DNA of 39,589 bases from an uncultured Burkholderiales bacterium (GTDB lineage: Bacteria; Pseudomonadota; Gammaproteobacteria; Burkholderiales; Burkholderiaceae_A). Location of the stretch: the NCBI GenBank assembly GCA_937864175.1, contig CALMJH010000039.1, positions 1 to 39,589 of the forward strand. The letters are read 5' to 3'. Below, in pieces: positions 14,818-24,615 of the stretch (position 1 is its first letter; every line of letters begins with the position of its first letter). The notes under the pieces were generated by a model. It saw only the letters and a list, made by a program, of their open reading frames with translations, had not been told where the DNA came from and did not search any database. The position numbers and the translations under genes are program-made.

Positions 14818-14857
14818 AAAAAAAATCCCGGCTGTGACGCAAGGCCAGAGCCGGGAT
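14818..14857 (-). terminator. Rho-independent terminator of groES-groEL
   Basis: A perfect 9-bp stem, ATCCCGGCT / AGCCGGGAT (14825-14833 and 14849-14857), is followed on the minus strand by eight T. It lies 49 bp beyond the groEL stop and upstream of pyrF. It is the only classical intrinsic terminator I find in the window. Confidence 0.9.
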
Positions 14858-14905
14858 CTTGGCGCTCTGGCGGGGTCATCTCCCCGCCAGTCGGCCCATG
14901 AGCAA

Positions 14906-16555
<1,650 letters not shown>

Positions 16556-16589
16556 TTACTCCTTGGAATTCGTTGTGGGAGGTGGGGGC

Positions 16590-16877
16590 TTACTCGATGA
16601 CGGCCATCACGTCGTCTTCGCGCAGAACCAGGAGTTCTTCGCCGTCGACTTTGACGGTCTGACCGGAGTATTTGCCAAACAGAACGCGGTTACCGACTTT
16701 GACGTCTAGGGCGCGTTGCTTACCGTCTTCCAGAATCTTGCCGTTGCCGACGGCCAGCACTTCACCCTGGTCGGGCTTTTCGGCGGCGTTGTCGGGGATC
16801 ACGATGCCAGAAGCAGTTTTCCGCTCGTTGTCGAGGCGCTTGACCACAAGGCGGTCGTGCAGGGGACGCAGTTTCAT
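16590..16877 (-). CDS. groS: Co-chaperonin GroES (10 kDa)
   Basis: The 95-residue protein is complete: [21 protein letters not shown] at the start, the mobile loop that contacts GroEL ([16 protein letters not shown]), and the [15 protein letters not shown] and [19 protein letters not shown] strands. It caps the GroEL chamber as a heptamer. GGAG lies about 10 nt before the ATG. The 5' leader from the predicted heat-shock start carries the CIRCE inverted repeat. Confidence 0.98.
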   Translation of the reverse strand: MKLRPLHDRLVVKRLDNERKTASGIVIPDNAAEKPDQGEVLAVGNGKILEDGKQRALDVKVGNRVLFGKYSGQTVKVDGEELLVLREDDVMAVIE

Positions 16878-16972
16878 ACTGAGTTCACTCCATAAGTGTT
16901 TAACGGTTAGAGGAAAGGCTTTGTTGCCGGGGGCTTGGTGCTAGTGGGTCAAGCCAACGAGCCTAGACCTTA

Positions 16973-16999
16973 TTAGCACTCAACTCCCTTGAGTGCTAA
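16973..16999 (-). promoter_or_regulatory. CIRCE operator (HrcA site)
   Basis: TTAGCACTC, nine bases, then GAGTGCTAA is a perfect match to the CIRCE consensus. It sits in the groES leader about 96 bp before the start codon, overlapping the predicted transcription start. It implies that the genome encodes the HrcA repressor. Confidence 0.97.
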
Positions 17000-17000
17000 T

Positions 17001-17028
17001 AGTAGGGGCAGGACTGGACCTTTTCAAG
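17001..17028 (-). promoter_or_regulatory. Sigma-32 (RpoH) type promoter of groES-groEL
   Basis: On the minus strand CTTGAAA (17028-17022) and CCCCTACT (17008-17001) are separated by 13 nt. This fits the RpoH pattern CTTGAAA, 11-16 nt, CCCCATNT. Transcription would start inside CIRCE, giving both sigma-32 activation and HrcA repression. Confidence 0.75.
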
Positions 17029-17047
17029 TCCCGAAGAGGGTTCGGGT

Positions 17048-17305
17048 TTACCCGAAGATTCGGCTTTGCTTCTCTTTAAGGGTCTGGCAGTCGATGCAGC
17101 GGATTTTGCCGAGCTTGAGCCGGGCCGCCATGATCTTCTCGCCACAGTCTATGCAGTGAACACCGTCAAAATCGGGGCTGGTCTCTGGCGCGATCTTCCT
17201 TCGGGCTTCCTCGAGCGCATCTTCGTTAAATTGGGCCTCGATTGCGGAGGCTCGGTCGCTCTCGTCGGTGAGTTCGAAGTAGTTTTCGTTCTTCTCTAAT
17301 GCCAT
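17048..17305 (-). CDS. DksA/TraR-family C4 zinc-finger protein (small)
   Basis: The 85-residue protein has an acidic helical N-terminus and a C-terminal zinc finger with C51, C54, C70 and C73 (HCIDCGEKI ... IRCIDCQTLKE). Full-length DksA has about 150 residues with a long coiled coil; this is the short TraR/YbiI-like form. TraR-type proteins enter the RNA polymerase secondary channel and mimic DksA with ppGpp, but many short family members are uncharacterised. Whether this one binds polymerase is unknown. It lies just upstream of the groE promoter on the same strand and diverges from the PBP4 gene over 115 bp. Confidence 0.85.
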   Translation of the reverse strand: MALEKNENYFELTDESDRASAIEAQFNEDALEEARRKIAPETSPDFDGVHCIDCGEKIMAARLKLGKIRCIDCQTLKEKQSRIFG

Positions 17306-17420
17306 GTTGCTCGTCTCGGTTCGGGTTTTGATGATTCACCCCTGGGTCCAGAGGCGGCGGCTTATGATTGCCGTACTTGGTGACAATAGCATTTAGATTC
17401 AACAGACCTGAAGCGAAAAA

Positions 17421-18860
17421 GTGAAATTCTTGGGCTCCTTGGCCAGCCGATTAGGGTTTTTATTGTGTGCGTCCACTAACTTATTGGTGGGGCCTGCCGT
17501 TGCAGCATCGCTAGCCGAGGAGTGGCTCGGTCCATTCCGGGCGGTCGGCCTCCCGGCAGAGGCGGTGAGTTTCAGTGTCCTGGTGATGCCGGCCGACAAG
17601 GGGCTCGGCGCTAGACCACTGGTGGCTTTTGGTCATCGCGACCGGGTGGCCATGAACCCAGCCTCGACCATCAAGCTCGTCACCACCGCGGCCGCCCTGG
17701 ACCTTCTTGGCCCTGACTACCGCCCCGTGACCAAGTTTTTTGCCTTGGGCCCGGTGAGCAAGGGCGTTCTTAAGGGGGGCTTGGGTATTTTGGGGGGTGG
17801 AGATCCCAAATTTGTCGTGGAGGACCTTCGGGCGGTCATCGGCCAACTCCGGGCCCAGGGCATTCGACGTATTGAGGGCCGCTTTGTCTTGGATGGCAGC
17901 CGTTACCAGGAACCCACCCCCGACCCCTCCGCCTTTGATGGCCAGCCGCTGAAGCCCTACAACGTACCCCCGCACGCAGCAATGATGAACTTCAAGGCGG
18001 TTCGCCTTGGGCTGTCTACAGATCAGGGGCGTCTTTCACTGACCATGGAGCCGGTCCTCGCAGACTTGCGGCTGGAGTCAAAAGTCCGTCTGGTGAAGGG
18101 GGGATGCGAGAAAAACCGCTTCGACTTCCGCCAGGCTTCTCTGAACACCCTCGAGGTCAGCGGACTCATGGGTCAGAAGTGCGAGGGATTTGAGCGCTAT
18201 CTGGCGATCTATGACCATGCGCAGTTTGCCTACCGACTCTTCGCAAAAGCTTGGCGAGATGCCGGTGGGTCCATCGCAGCCAAGCCCGAAAAGGCAGTGA
18301 TTCCGCCCCAGGCGAAGCTGCTGCTGGCCTGGACCTCACCGCGACCGCTGTTGGAGATCCTGGGAGAGATCAACAAGCGCAGTAATAACCCTATGGCTAG
18401 AACGGTTTTTCTGGAGCTCTCCGCCTCGGCTCAGGGCGATGGCACCCGCACTGATGCCTCCGAGCGCGTGAAGCAATGGCTCACCTCCAAAGGACTCCCC
18501 ATGCCCGAGTTGGTCATCGAGAACGGGTCTGGCCTGAGTCGCCGTGAGAGAATTTCGACAGGAGGGCTGACCGCCTTGCTGGCCCAGCGGCTCTCCCAGC
18601 CAGATCCCTTTCCATGGATTGAGACCCTGGCGCTTGCGGGCCTAGAGGGCACGGTGCGAAAGCGGCTCGGAGCGGACTCCACGGTCGGCCGGGCCTGGAT
18701 CAAGACGGGCTCCCTAGAGGACGTCAGATCGATTGCGGGTTATGCACTGAGTGACAGCGGACGTTGGGTTGTTTTCTCGGTCTTTGTGAACCATCCCCAG
18801 GCGGGACTCTCCAAACCTGTGTTGGACCAGTTTGTTGAGAAGTTGGTGGGCACTTATTAA
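17421..18860 (+). CDS. dacB: D-alanyl-D-alanine carboxypeptidase/endopeptidase (PBP4, S13)
   Basis: The 479-residue periplasmic enzyme has a signal peptide ending near GPAVAAS and all three active-site motifs of class C penicillin-binding proteins: STIK (S82-K85), SNN (321-323) and KTG (428-430). The long insert between the first two motifs, with LGILGGGDPKF, is typical of family S13. It trims D-Ala-D-Ala ends and cleaves 4-3 cross-links in peptidoglycan. The start is GTG at 17421; no ATG is available before the signal peptide and the Shine-Dalgarno is weak. Its TAA overlaps the ATG of the next gene by one base, pairing it with a lytic transglycosylase. Confidence 0.93.
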   Translation: MKFLGSLASRLGFLLCASTNLLVGPAVAASLAEEWLGPFRAVGLPAEAVSFSVLVMPADKGLGARPLVAFGHRDRVAMNPASTIKLVTTAAALDLLGPDYRPVTKFFALGPVSKGVLKGGLGILGGGDPKFVVEDLRAVIGQLRAQGIRRIEGRFVLDGSRYQEPTPDPSAFDGQPLKPYNVPPHAAMMNFKAVRLGLSTDQGRLSLTMEPVLADLRLESKVRLVKGGCEKNRFDFRQASLNTLEVSGLMGQKCEGFERYLAIYDHAQFAYRLFAKAWRDAGGSIAAKPEKAVIPPQAKLLLAWTSPRPLLEILGEINKRSNNPMARTVFLELSASAQGDGTRTDASERVKQWLTSKGLPMPELVIENGSGLSRRERISTGGLTALLAQRLSQPDPFPWIETLALAGLEGTVRKRLGADSTVGRAWIKTGSLEDVRSIAGYALSDSGRWVVFSVFVNHPQAGLSKPVLDQFVEKLVGTY

Positions 18861-19642
18861 TGATTCAGACAAAACATAACGAGATGGACTCTTCCCTCTC
18901 CTCTTCGCAGCCGGCCAGGGCCATGCCCAGGGTTGGGCTCTCAGTTCCTTCCCCTCGGGAGGTCATGCACCGGCATGGGGTCGTGGTGGTGGTAGCGAGC
19001 CTGCTTGGCCTCTCCGTCATCCTGACCCCAGCGGGTCGGGACCGCCTACAGGGATGGGTTCGCGTCGTGGACGGTGCCCTGTCTCCCACCAGTGCGGATT
19101 CCGTCTTCACCGCGCTACCCACCTCGCTGACTCCCGAACAGGCCCGCACTGCTCGTTGGATCGCAAAACGGCACCGAGTCTCCCGTGGCGCTACCGAACA
19201 GATCGTGGCAGCTGCATTCGAGACCGCTAAGCTCATGCGACTCGACCCCTATCTCTTACTGGCTGTCATCTCCGTGGAGTCCGGATTTAATCCTCTGGCC
19301 GAGAGCCGCGTCGGCGCCAAGGGGCTGATGCAGGTCATACCCGAGGTCCACAAGGAGAAATTCGATAGCCATGGGGGTGTTAATGCGGCGCTTCACCCCT
19401 GGGCCAATATTCAGGCCGGTGCCGCGGTCCTGCGCGAATACCTCGACCGGTTCAAGTCTGTTGAGGCGGCTCTTCTAGCCTATGTCGGGGCAGGGCCTAC
19501 CGGCGTCTCCGACTATCCCTCCAAGGTGATTGGCATCCGTGACCGACTAAGGGCGGCCTCCCAGGGTCGCGTGCTGGCTCAGTTCGATGGAGACCCGACT
19601 GCCCCGCAGGCCATCAGAGCCTTGACCTCGTCAGCGCTGTAG
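18860..19642 (+). CDS. Membrane-anchored lytic transglycosylase (SLT domain)
   Basis: The 260-residue protein has a short cytoplasmic N-terminus, one transmembrane segment (about 40-57), a linker, and an SLT/lysozyme-like domain at about 95-235. The catalytic glutamate is E140 in LLAVISVESGFNPLAES, followed by VGAKGLMQVIPEV and the AALLAYVGAGPTGVSDYP segment. It would cleave glycan strands to form 1,6-anhydro-muramyl ends. Coupling to the PBP4 gene by a one-base overlap suggests coordinated cutting of glycan and peptide during wall remodelling. The last 64 bp are antisense to the end of the CoA-transferase gene. Confidence 0.9.
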   Translation: MIQTKHNEMDSSLSSSQPARAMPRVGLSVPSPREVMHRHGVVVVVASLLGLSVILTPAGRDRLQGWVRVVDGALSPTSADSVFTALPTSLTPEQARTARWIAKRHRVSRGATEQIVAAAFETAKLMRLDPYLLLAVISVESGFNPLAESRVGAKGLMQVIPEVHKEKFDSHGGVNAALHPWANIQAGAAVLREYLDRFKSVEAALLAYVGAGPTGVSDYPSKVIGIRDRLRAASQGRVLAQFDGDPTAPQAIRALTSSAL

Positions 19643-20820
19643 CCGAATTCGCTCAAGATTTCGAAGGCATGCTCGCTGAGCATCGGAGCAGGACAACTTT
19701 GGTCAGAGCTGGGATGCGACGAGAACTTCACGGGGTGGCCAACTCCCTTTACGTGACCAGCCTTAGAATGCTGAGACGTCACCACCATGTGTCGGGCCAG
19801 GGTCTGTTCGTGACTTAAGGCCTGTTCGACAGAGTGCACTGGCCCAGCGGGTACACCAGCCGCATCAAATTTCGCCTGCCAAAATGCCACTGACTGATGC
19901 GCGGTCACCGCTTCGATGGCATTGACAAGGGCCTCTCGATTGGCCATCCGGTTCGAGTTGGTGGCAAAGGCAGGATTAGTCTTCCACTCTGGATGGCCTA
20001 GAACATCTGCAATGCGTTCCCAGTTGGCCTGGTTTGCGCCACCAATGTTGATGAAGCCATCGGTGCAGGCAAAGGCCTGATAGGGCGCGGTGAGCGTGTG
20101 GGCTGAACCGAGAGGCTTGGCCGATTCGCCGGTGGCAAAGAAGACGGCTGCCTGCCAGTAGGTCTGCTGGATGGCAGCCTCCATGAGCGAGGTCTCGACC
20201 AATTGGCCCAGACCGGTGCGGCCCCTCTCAAAGAGGGCGGCAAGAATACCGACCGCTGCCAGAATGCCAGCATTGATATCAGCGATGGAGTTCCCTGTCT
20301 TTGCGGGAGGCGTGTTGGGATGGCCAGTAAAACTCATCAGCCCAGAAAAGCCTTGGGCGATAAGGTCAAAGCCCGCTGCGTCGGCCATTGGGCCGGTGCG
20401 ACCGTAGCCAGAGACTGCACAGTAAATCAGCTTTGGATTAATGGCCTTCAGGCTCTCGTAGCCAAGACCTAACTTCTCCAGCGTGCCCTTCCGGTAGTTT
20501 TCAGTCAGGACATCGCTGCTGGCCACCATGCGTCGCAGAACCTCCTTGGCTGCGGGGTCTTTGAGATTAAGTGCAATGCCGCGCTTGTTTCGGTTGAGCA
20601 CCAGAAACGGGGCAGAGACACCATTGATGAGCGGTTCTCGGTAGCCGCGTGAGTCGTCTCCCCCGGGCAGCTTCTCAACTTTGATGACGTCTGCCCCCAT
20701 GTCGGCCAGCATCATCCCGCAGGTGGGGCCAGCCATGATCTGGGCGAGCTCTAGGACCCGAAGGCCCGACAGCGGCCCCCTGCTTGGCTTCCCATCACCT
20801 CGCGGCCGTTCATCAGCCAT
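19579..20820 (-). CDS. CaiB/BaiF family (class III) CoA-transferase
   Basis: The 413-residue enzyme has the family start LSGLRVLELAQIMAGPTCGMMLADMGADVIKVE, the LNRNKRGIALNLKDP strand, and SIADINAG with D181 aligning with the aspartate that forms the acyl-enzyme in formyl-CoA transferase. Class III enzymes move CoA between carboxylic acids (oxalate, carnitine, mesaconate, citramalate, aryl succinates). The acid used here is not readable. It lies 2 bp after the crotonase gene with AAGGGA before its ATG, as the last gene of the run that starts with the aminotransferase and the TRAP genes. It probably activates the imported acid or a product of it. Its end overlaps the lytic transglycosylase by 64 bp. 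Confidence 0.92.
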   Translation of the reverse strand: MADERPRGDGKPSRGPLSGLRVLELAQIMAGPTCGMMLADMGADVIKVEKLPGGDDSRGYREPLINGVSAPFLVLNRNKRGIALNLKDPAAKEVLRRMVASSDVLTENYRKGTLEKLGLGYESLKAINPKLIYCAVSGYGRTGPMADAAGFDLIAQGFSGLMSFTGHPNTPPAKTGNSIADINAGILAAVGILAALFERGRTGLGQLVETSLMEAAIQQTYWQAAVFFATGESAKPLGSAHTLTAPYQAFACTDGFINIGGANQANWERIADVLGHPEWKTNPAFATNSNRMANREALVNAIEAVTAHQSVAFWQAKFDAAGVPAGPVHSVEQALSHEQTLARHMVVTSQHSKAGHVKGVGHPVKFSSHPSSDQSCPAPMLSEHAFEILSEFGYSADEVKALMACGAVGSPSN

Positions 20821-20822
20821 GT

Positions 20823-21620
20823 CTACTGTCCCTTAAAGTGCGGTGTCGACTTGGCCAGAAAGGCCTCGACCCCGATCTGAAAATCCTGCGTGTCGAAGCA
20901 GTCGAAGCACTCCTCTCGCTCTGCCTCGGTCAACGGCCGCGGATCTTGAAGGCGTCGTGTGAATTTCTTGTGCCACCTCGCTACCAGCGGAGCCCCCGTT
21001 GAGATTCTTCGGGCGGTCTCCCTCGCCTCTGCCTCCACTTGGTGGTCCTCGACTACCCGCGAGACAAACCCAATCTGCAGGGCCTCCTGGGCATCGAAGA
21101 TTCGTCCTTCTAGCAGGATCTCAAGTGCCTTGGCGGGGCCGACCAGTCGGGCGAGGGGTGCCATCTCGTCGTAGGCCATCACCAAGCCGAGGTTCTTGAT
21201 AGGCGCACCAAAACGACTGGACCGACCACAGATTCGCACGTCTGCGAGCGCAGCGATCTCCATGCCGCCTCCTACGCAAATGCCATGTATTTGCGCGACG
21301 ATGGGATGGGGACAACTGGCAAGCGCCTGAACGGTCTGATGCATGATTTTCCCGTAGGCGATCGCCTGCGTCTTATTAGCTCTCTCGGTGGCGAACTCTC
21401 CAATATCGTTGCCAGGTGAGAAGGATTTCTCACCGGCCCCCCGGAGAACAATGCAGCGAATGCTCCTGTCGCCTGAGAGCGCCTCGATGGATTGACCAAG
21501 CGCCTGCCAAAGCGGCTTGGTCATGGCGTTGAGTTTCTCCGGTCGATTGAGAGTAAGGGTCACCACACCGTCCTCCCGGCTTTGCAGGAGGATGGAATTC
21601 GATGAATGGTCTGGGTTCAT
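20823..21620 (-). CDS. Crotonase-family protein (enoyl-CoA hydratase/isomerase-like)
   Basis: The 265-residue protein has the crotonase fold signatures: LTLNRPEKLNAM, the CoA/oxyanion segment SFSPGNDIGEF (G70) and HGICVGGGMEIA with G118 and E121. E121 matches the first catalytic glutamate (Glu144 of rat mitochondrial hydratase). The second (Glu164, in FG.PE) is replaced by I141 (FGAPIKNLG). A normal syn-hydratase needs both, so an isomerase, hydrolase, decarboxylase or other crotonase reaction is as likely as hydration. It sits 34 bp after DctM and 2 bp before the CoA-transferase, so its substrate is probably the CoA ester made by that enzyme or a derivative. Confidence 0.9.
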   Translation of the reverse strand: MNPDHSSNSILLQSREDGVVTLTLNRPEKLNAMTKPLWQALGQSIEALSGDRSIRCIVLRGAGEKSFSPGNDIGEFATERANKTQAIAYGKIMHQTVQALASCPHPIVAQIHGICVGGGMEIAALADVRICGRSSRFGAPIKNLGLVMAYDEMAPLARLVGPAKALEILLEGRIFDAQEALQIGFVSRVVEDHQVEAEARETARRISTGAPLVARWHKKFTRRLQDPRPLTEAEREECFDCFDTQDFQIGVEAFLAKSTPHFKGQ

Positions 21621-21654
21621 AGGGACTCTCGGCTTACCTGGGACTTGGGTTTCG

Positions 21655-22941
21655 CTACCGGTAGAAGTACTCCACTAGGCCCATTCCAGTAACGGGGACG
21701 TAGGTCACCATCATGAGCACAGCAAAGAGCACGCCGATGAAGTAGATGTTGACTCGTGTAACCTCCCAGACGCTGCACTTGGCAATTGAGCTGGCGATCA
21801 TCAGAACGCTGGCGACCGGTGGAGTCTGCTGGCCGATACCGAGGTTGATCGTCACAATTAGGCCAAAATGCACCGGATCGATGCCGGCTGCAATGACCAG
21901 CGGCATAACTACGGGCACCACCAGGATAATGGCAGCCGCCGAGTGCAGGAACATGCCAAGCAGCAGAAACAAGACATTCAGCAAGGCCAGAATCATGTAC
22001 TTGTTGCTGGTGAGTTCAGAGACCTTTGCGGCCAGGGCCTGAGGGGCCGCAATCTCCGTCAGGTAATTGCCCAGTAGCGCACTGGTCGCCACCATGAGCA
22101 TGACCACCGCCGTCTGGGAACCGCCCTCCATGATGGCCGCCCGAAGGTGATGAAGGTCGAGCTCTCGGTAGACGCCAAGGCCAATAAACAGGGCTGCAAC
22201 CACCGCCAGGGCCGCACCTTCCGTTGCGGTAACGACCCCGCCAAAGATGCCGCCCAATATGATCATGGGCAGCAGCAGAGCCCATTTGGCCTCTACCAGA
22301 CACTCCCAGAGTCGTTTCATCGAGAACTCATTTTCCCGAGGCAGGTTGTAGCGTCTGGCAAAGTAGTAGGCCATGCCCATCAGTCCGAGTCCTCCAATCA
22401 GTCCTGGCACGATGCCCGCCACGAAGAGCTGGACCACTGAGGCCTCTGCCATTACCCCGTAGAGAATCATCGGAATGGAGGGTGGAATAATGACCGCGAG
22501 AGTTGCAGCGGAGGACATGCAGGCGGCTGCCATAGGAGCTGGATAGCCACGATTTTTCATGCTTGGAATGAGGATAGAGCCCAGAGCCGCCACATCGGCG
22601 ACTGCCGACCCGGAGATCTCCGCGAAGAAAAGCGAGGCGCCAATAGAGACATGAGCGAGAGCGCCGCGTATCCAGCCAAACATAGCGTTGGCCAGCGCAA
22701 CAAGCCGTTGCGAAATGCCAGAGGCATTCATGATGGCCCCAGCGAGAATGAAGAGGGGAATGGCCAGTAGCGGGAAGTTTGTAGCACCGTTGTAGGTTAC
22801 GATTGCGACATTGGCGACGGTCTCAAAGCCATGGGTGGCAACCATGGCTACTGTGGCGACGATGCCGAGAGCGACCGCTATGGGGATGTTGGCTAGCACC
22901 AACAACAACGATGCGCCAAACAGAATGAGCATAATTTCCAT
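21655..22941 (-). CDS. TRAP transporter large permease (DctM family)
   Basis: The 428-residue membrane protein has the usual dozen or so helices of DctM/SiaM. Recognisable segments are NFPLLAIPLFILAGAIMNASGIS, SLFFAEISGSAVADVAALGSILIPSMKNRGYP, CMSSAATLAVIIPPSIPMI and the C-terminal GLIVTINLGIGQQTPPVASVL. It carries out sodium-coupled uptake of the acid delivered by DctP. DctQ ends 8 bp upstream. The substrate is set by DctP, not by this subunit. Confidence 0.95.
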   Translation of the reverse strand: MEIMLILFGASLLLVLANIPIAVALGIVATVAMVATHGFETVANVAIVTYNGATNFPLLAIPLFILAGAIMNASGISQRLVALANAMFGWIRGALAHVSIGASLFFAEISGSAVADVAALGSILIPSMKNRGYPAPMAAACMSSAATLAVIIPPSIPMILYGVMAEASVVQLFVAGIVPGLIGGLGLMGMAYYFARRYNLPRENEFSMKRLWECLVEAKWALLLPMIILGGIFGGVVTATEGAALAVVAALFIGLGVYRELDLHHLRAAIMEGGSQTAVVMLMVATSALLGNYLTEIAAPQALAAKVSELTSNKYMILALLNVLFLLLGMFLHSAAAIILVVPVVMPLVIAAGIDPVHFGLIVTINLGIGQQTPPVASVLMIASSIAKCSVWEVTRVNIYFIGVLFAVLMMVTYVPVTGMGLVEYFYR

Positions 22942-22949
22942 GAGTAGGC

Positions 22950-23480
22950 CTATTGAGAGTCTGCGCCAGCGAGGCCTTCTGCGTGGCCACCCTGTTCGCG
23001 TATGAGGTCAGCTAGAGCAAGGCCCTCACCAATCAAGATTAAGACGCAGGAGACGGGAATAACGGACTGAACAACGTTCATGGGAATCTCAGGGATGCTC
23101 ACCATGCTGTCAGTTGCCAAGATCGGCAGAATGTCGAAGCCCACCCATCCTAAAAAGGCGAAGAATCCGATCACCAGAATCTGGGAGACGATGGAAACGC
23201 GTCGTCTAAGTGTCGGAGCTAGCAGGTTGATGACCTCGGGGCAGCCGATGTGTCCGCGTTTAAACGAGGCCAGGGCCGCTCCGTAGAAGGTGAGCCACGC
23301 CAAGAGAATGGATGCTACTTCGTCATACCAGACCAATGAGTGGCCGATGGTCCGAAAGAAGATGCCCAGCGTGACCTCTAAAAAGAGAACGACCATCAAA
23401 ATCAGAACGAGCCACTCCAGCATCTTGCCGTAGGCTGCTCGGAGGCCGCTGTGGGGGGGGGTAATCTGCGCTCCAGACAC
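22950..23480 (-). CDS. TRAP transporter small permease (DctQ family)
   Basis: The 176-residue protein has four transmembrane helices (about 15-35, 50-70, 95-115 and 135-155). The conserved DctQ region WYDEVASILLAWLTFYGAALASFKRGHIG is present. It scaffolds DctM in the membrane. The start is GTG at 23480 with GGGAG 8 nt upstream. A strong hairpin lies between this gene and the preceding dctP-like gene. Confidence 0.92.
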   Translation of the reverse strand: MSGAQITPPHSGLRAAYGKMLEWLVLILMVVLFLEVTLGIFFRTIGHSLVWYDEVASILLAWLTFYGAALASFKRGHIGCPEVINLLAPTLRRRVSIVSQILVIGFFAFLGWVGFDILPILATDSMVSIPEIPMNVVQSVIPVSCVLILIGEGLALADLIREQGGHAEGLAGADSQ

Positions 23481-23510
23481 GTCTAGGTCTCCCTTATGAA
23501 TTTTCTACTC

Positions 23511-23540
23511 GCGCGAAGCCGAGGGTTATCGGCCTCGCGC
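23511..23540 (-). promoter_or_regulatory. Intercistronic hairpin between DctP and DctQ genes
   Basis: GCGCGA-A-GCCGA and TCGGC-C-TCGCGC form an 11-bp stem with one A-C mismatch and a 6-nt loop. No T-run follows on the minus strand. The position, just after the binding-protein gene, fits an mRNA-stabilising or partial-stop element that raises binding-protein levels over the permeases. Confidence 0.6.
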
Positions 23541-23550
23541 ATTGGATCGA

Positions 23551-24549
23551 CTAACGAAGGCTGTTAGCCTTATCGATGAGGGCCTTTGCACCTGTGACCT
23601 CCGAACCAAAGTCCGAATAGATCTGTTTGCTGGCCTCTACGAAGGCCTTCTTGTCGACGTCGTTGACCTGTACGCCGGCCTTTTTGATCTTGTCGAGAAG
23701 ATCTTTGTCTTCGGCTTCGGCAGTCTGATAGACAAAGCCTTGGGTCTCTTTTGCGGTCTCCTCAAGAATCTTGCGAACGTCGGCGGGTAATCCACTCCAC
23801 TTCTTGGCGCCAGCAGTCAGGTAGGCGGGAGAGTAGACGTGGCCACTGAGGCTCAAGTACTTTTGAACCTCATGAAGCTTGGATGAGTAGATCTGGGTGA
23901 ACGGGTTTTCTTGCGCATCCATAACGCCGGTCTGGAGGGCCGTGAAGAGCTCTGAGAACTTCATGGGACTTGGATTTGCGCCGTAATCTTGGAACATCCT
24001 CACCCGCCACTTGCCCTCGGGGACTCTCAGCTTGATGCCTTTAAGGTCGCTTGGCACCTTAATAGGCTTTTTGTTGTTGGTAATGTGACGGTAGCCGTTT
24101 TCCCAGATGGCGATAATTTTCAGCCCTTTCTTCTCGGCCTCGGGGACGAGGCTGGGCCAGACCACTTCTTTTTCGATGCGCTGCATGTGGGCGCGGTCTT
24201 GGACTAGATAGGGCAGTTCAAAAATTCCAAAAAGGTCGGACTGCGAACTCATGACGCTGGATGGGAGTGAGAGGTCAATGGTGCCGAGCTTGAGCTTTTG
24301 AACCATCTCGCTGTCGCCACCGAGCTGGCTGGAGCCGAAGACCACTACCTTGGCTTTGCTGCCGAGTTTGGCATTGGCTCTCTTCGCGAACTCCTCGGCT
24401 GATTTTGCAAAGAGAGATCCGGGCGCACCAACGTGGCCCAGCTTGATTTCGGTCTGGGCCTGGGCTGTAACGAGCCCGCCCATCATGAGGCCGACGGCTA
24501 GGGCGGTTGAGGTTAAGAGGGACCGACGGGTCTGCGGTGTCTTCTGCAT
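23551..24549 (-). CDS. TRAP transporter periplasmic solute-binding protein (DctP family)
   Basis: The 332-residue protein has a signal peptide cleaved near VTAQAQ-TEIKLG and the DctP fold. The carboxylate-binding arginine is R175 in GIKLRVPEGKWRVRMF, and SELFTALQTGVMDAQENPF is the conserved second ligand region. It captures an organic acid in the periplasm and delivers it to DctQM. The family covers C4-dicarboxylates, 2-keto and 2-hydroxy acids, sugar acids and sialic acid; the specificity cannot be assigned here. It follows the aminotransferase gene by 66 bp. A GGAGAC lies upstream of its ATG. Confidence 0.93.
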   Translation of the reverse strand: MQKTPQTRRSLLTSTALAVGLMMGGLVTAQAQTEIKLGHVGAPGSLFAKSAEEFAKRANAKLGSKAKVVVFGSSQLGGDSEMVQKLKLGTIDLSLPSSVMSSQSDLFGIFELPYLVQDRAHMQRIEKEVVWPSLVPEAEKKGLKIIAIWENGYRHITNNKKPIKVPSDLKGIKLRVPEGKWRVRMFQDYGANPSPMKFSELFTALQTGVMDAQENPFTQIYSSKLHEVQKYLSLSGHVYSPAYLTAGAKKWSGLPADVRKILEETAKETQGFVYQTAEAEDKDLLDKIKKAGVQVNDVDKKAFVEASKQIYSDFGSEVTGAKALIDKANSLR

Positions 24550-24615
24550 GATGTTGTCTCCTGGTGGTTTTTTGGGTGCAGCGGGTCTGACAAGACGTCG
24601 GGGTGGTCTGACTCC

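Noticed and set aside
24550-24615. Repeated GTCAGACC copies between the aminotransferase and dctP-like genes as an operator
   Set aside because: Two imperfectly spaced copies only, and the word contains the pentamer AGACC that is frequent throughout the window.
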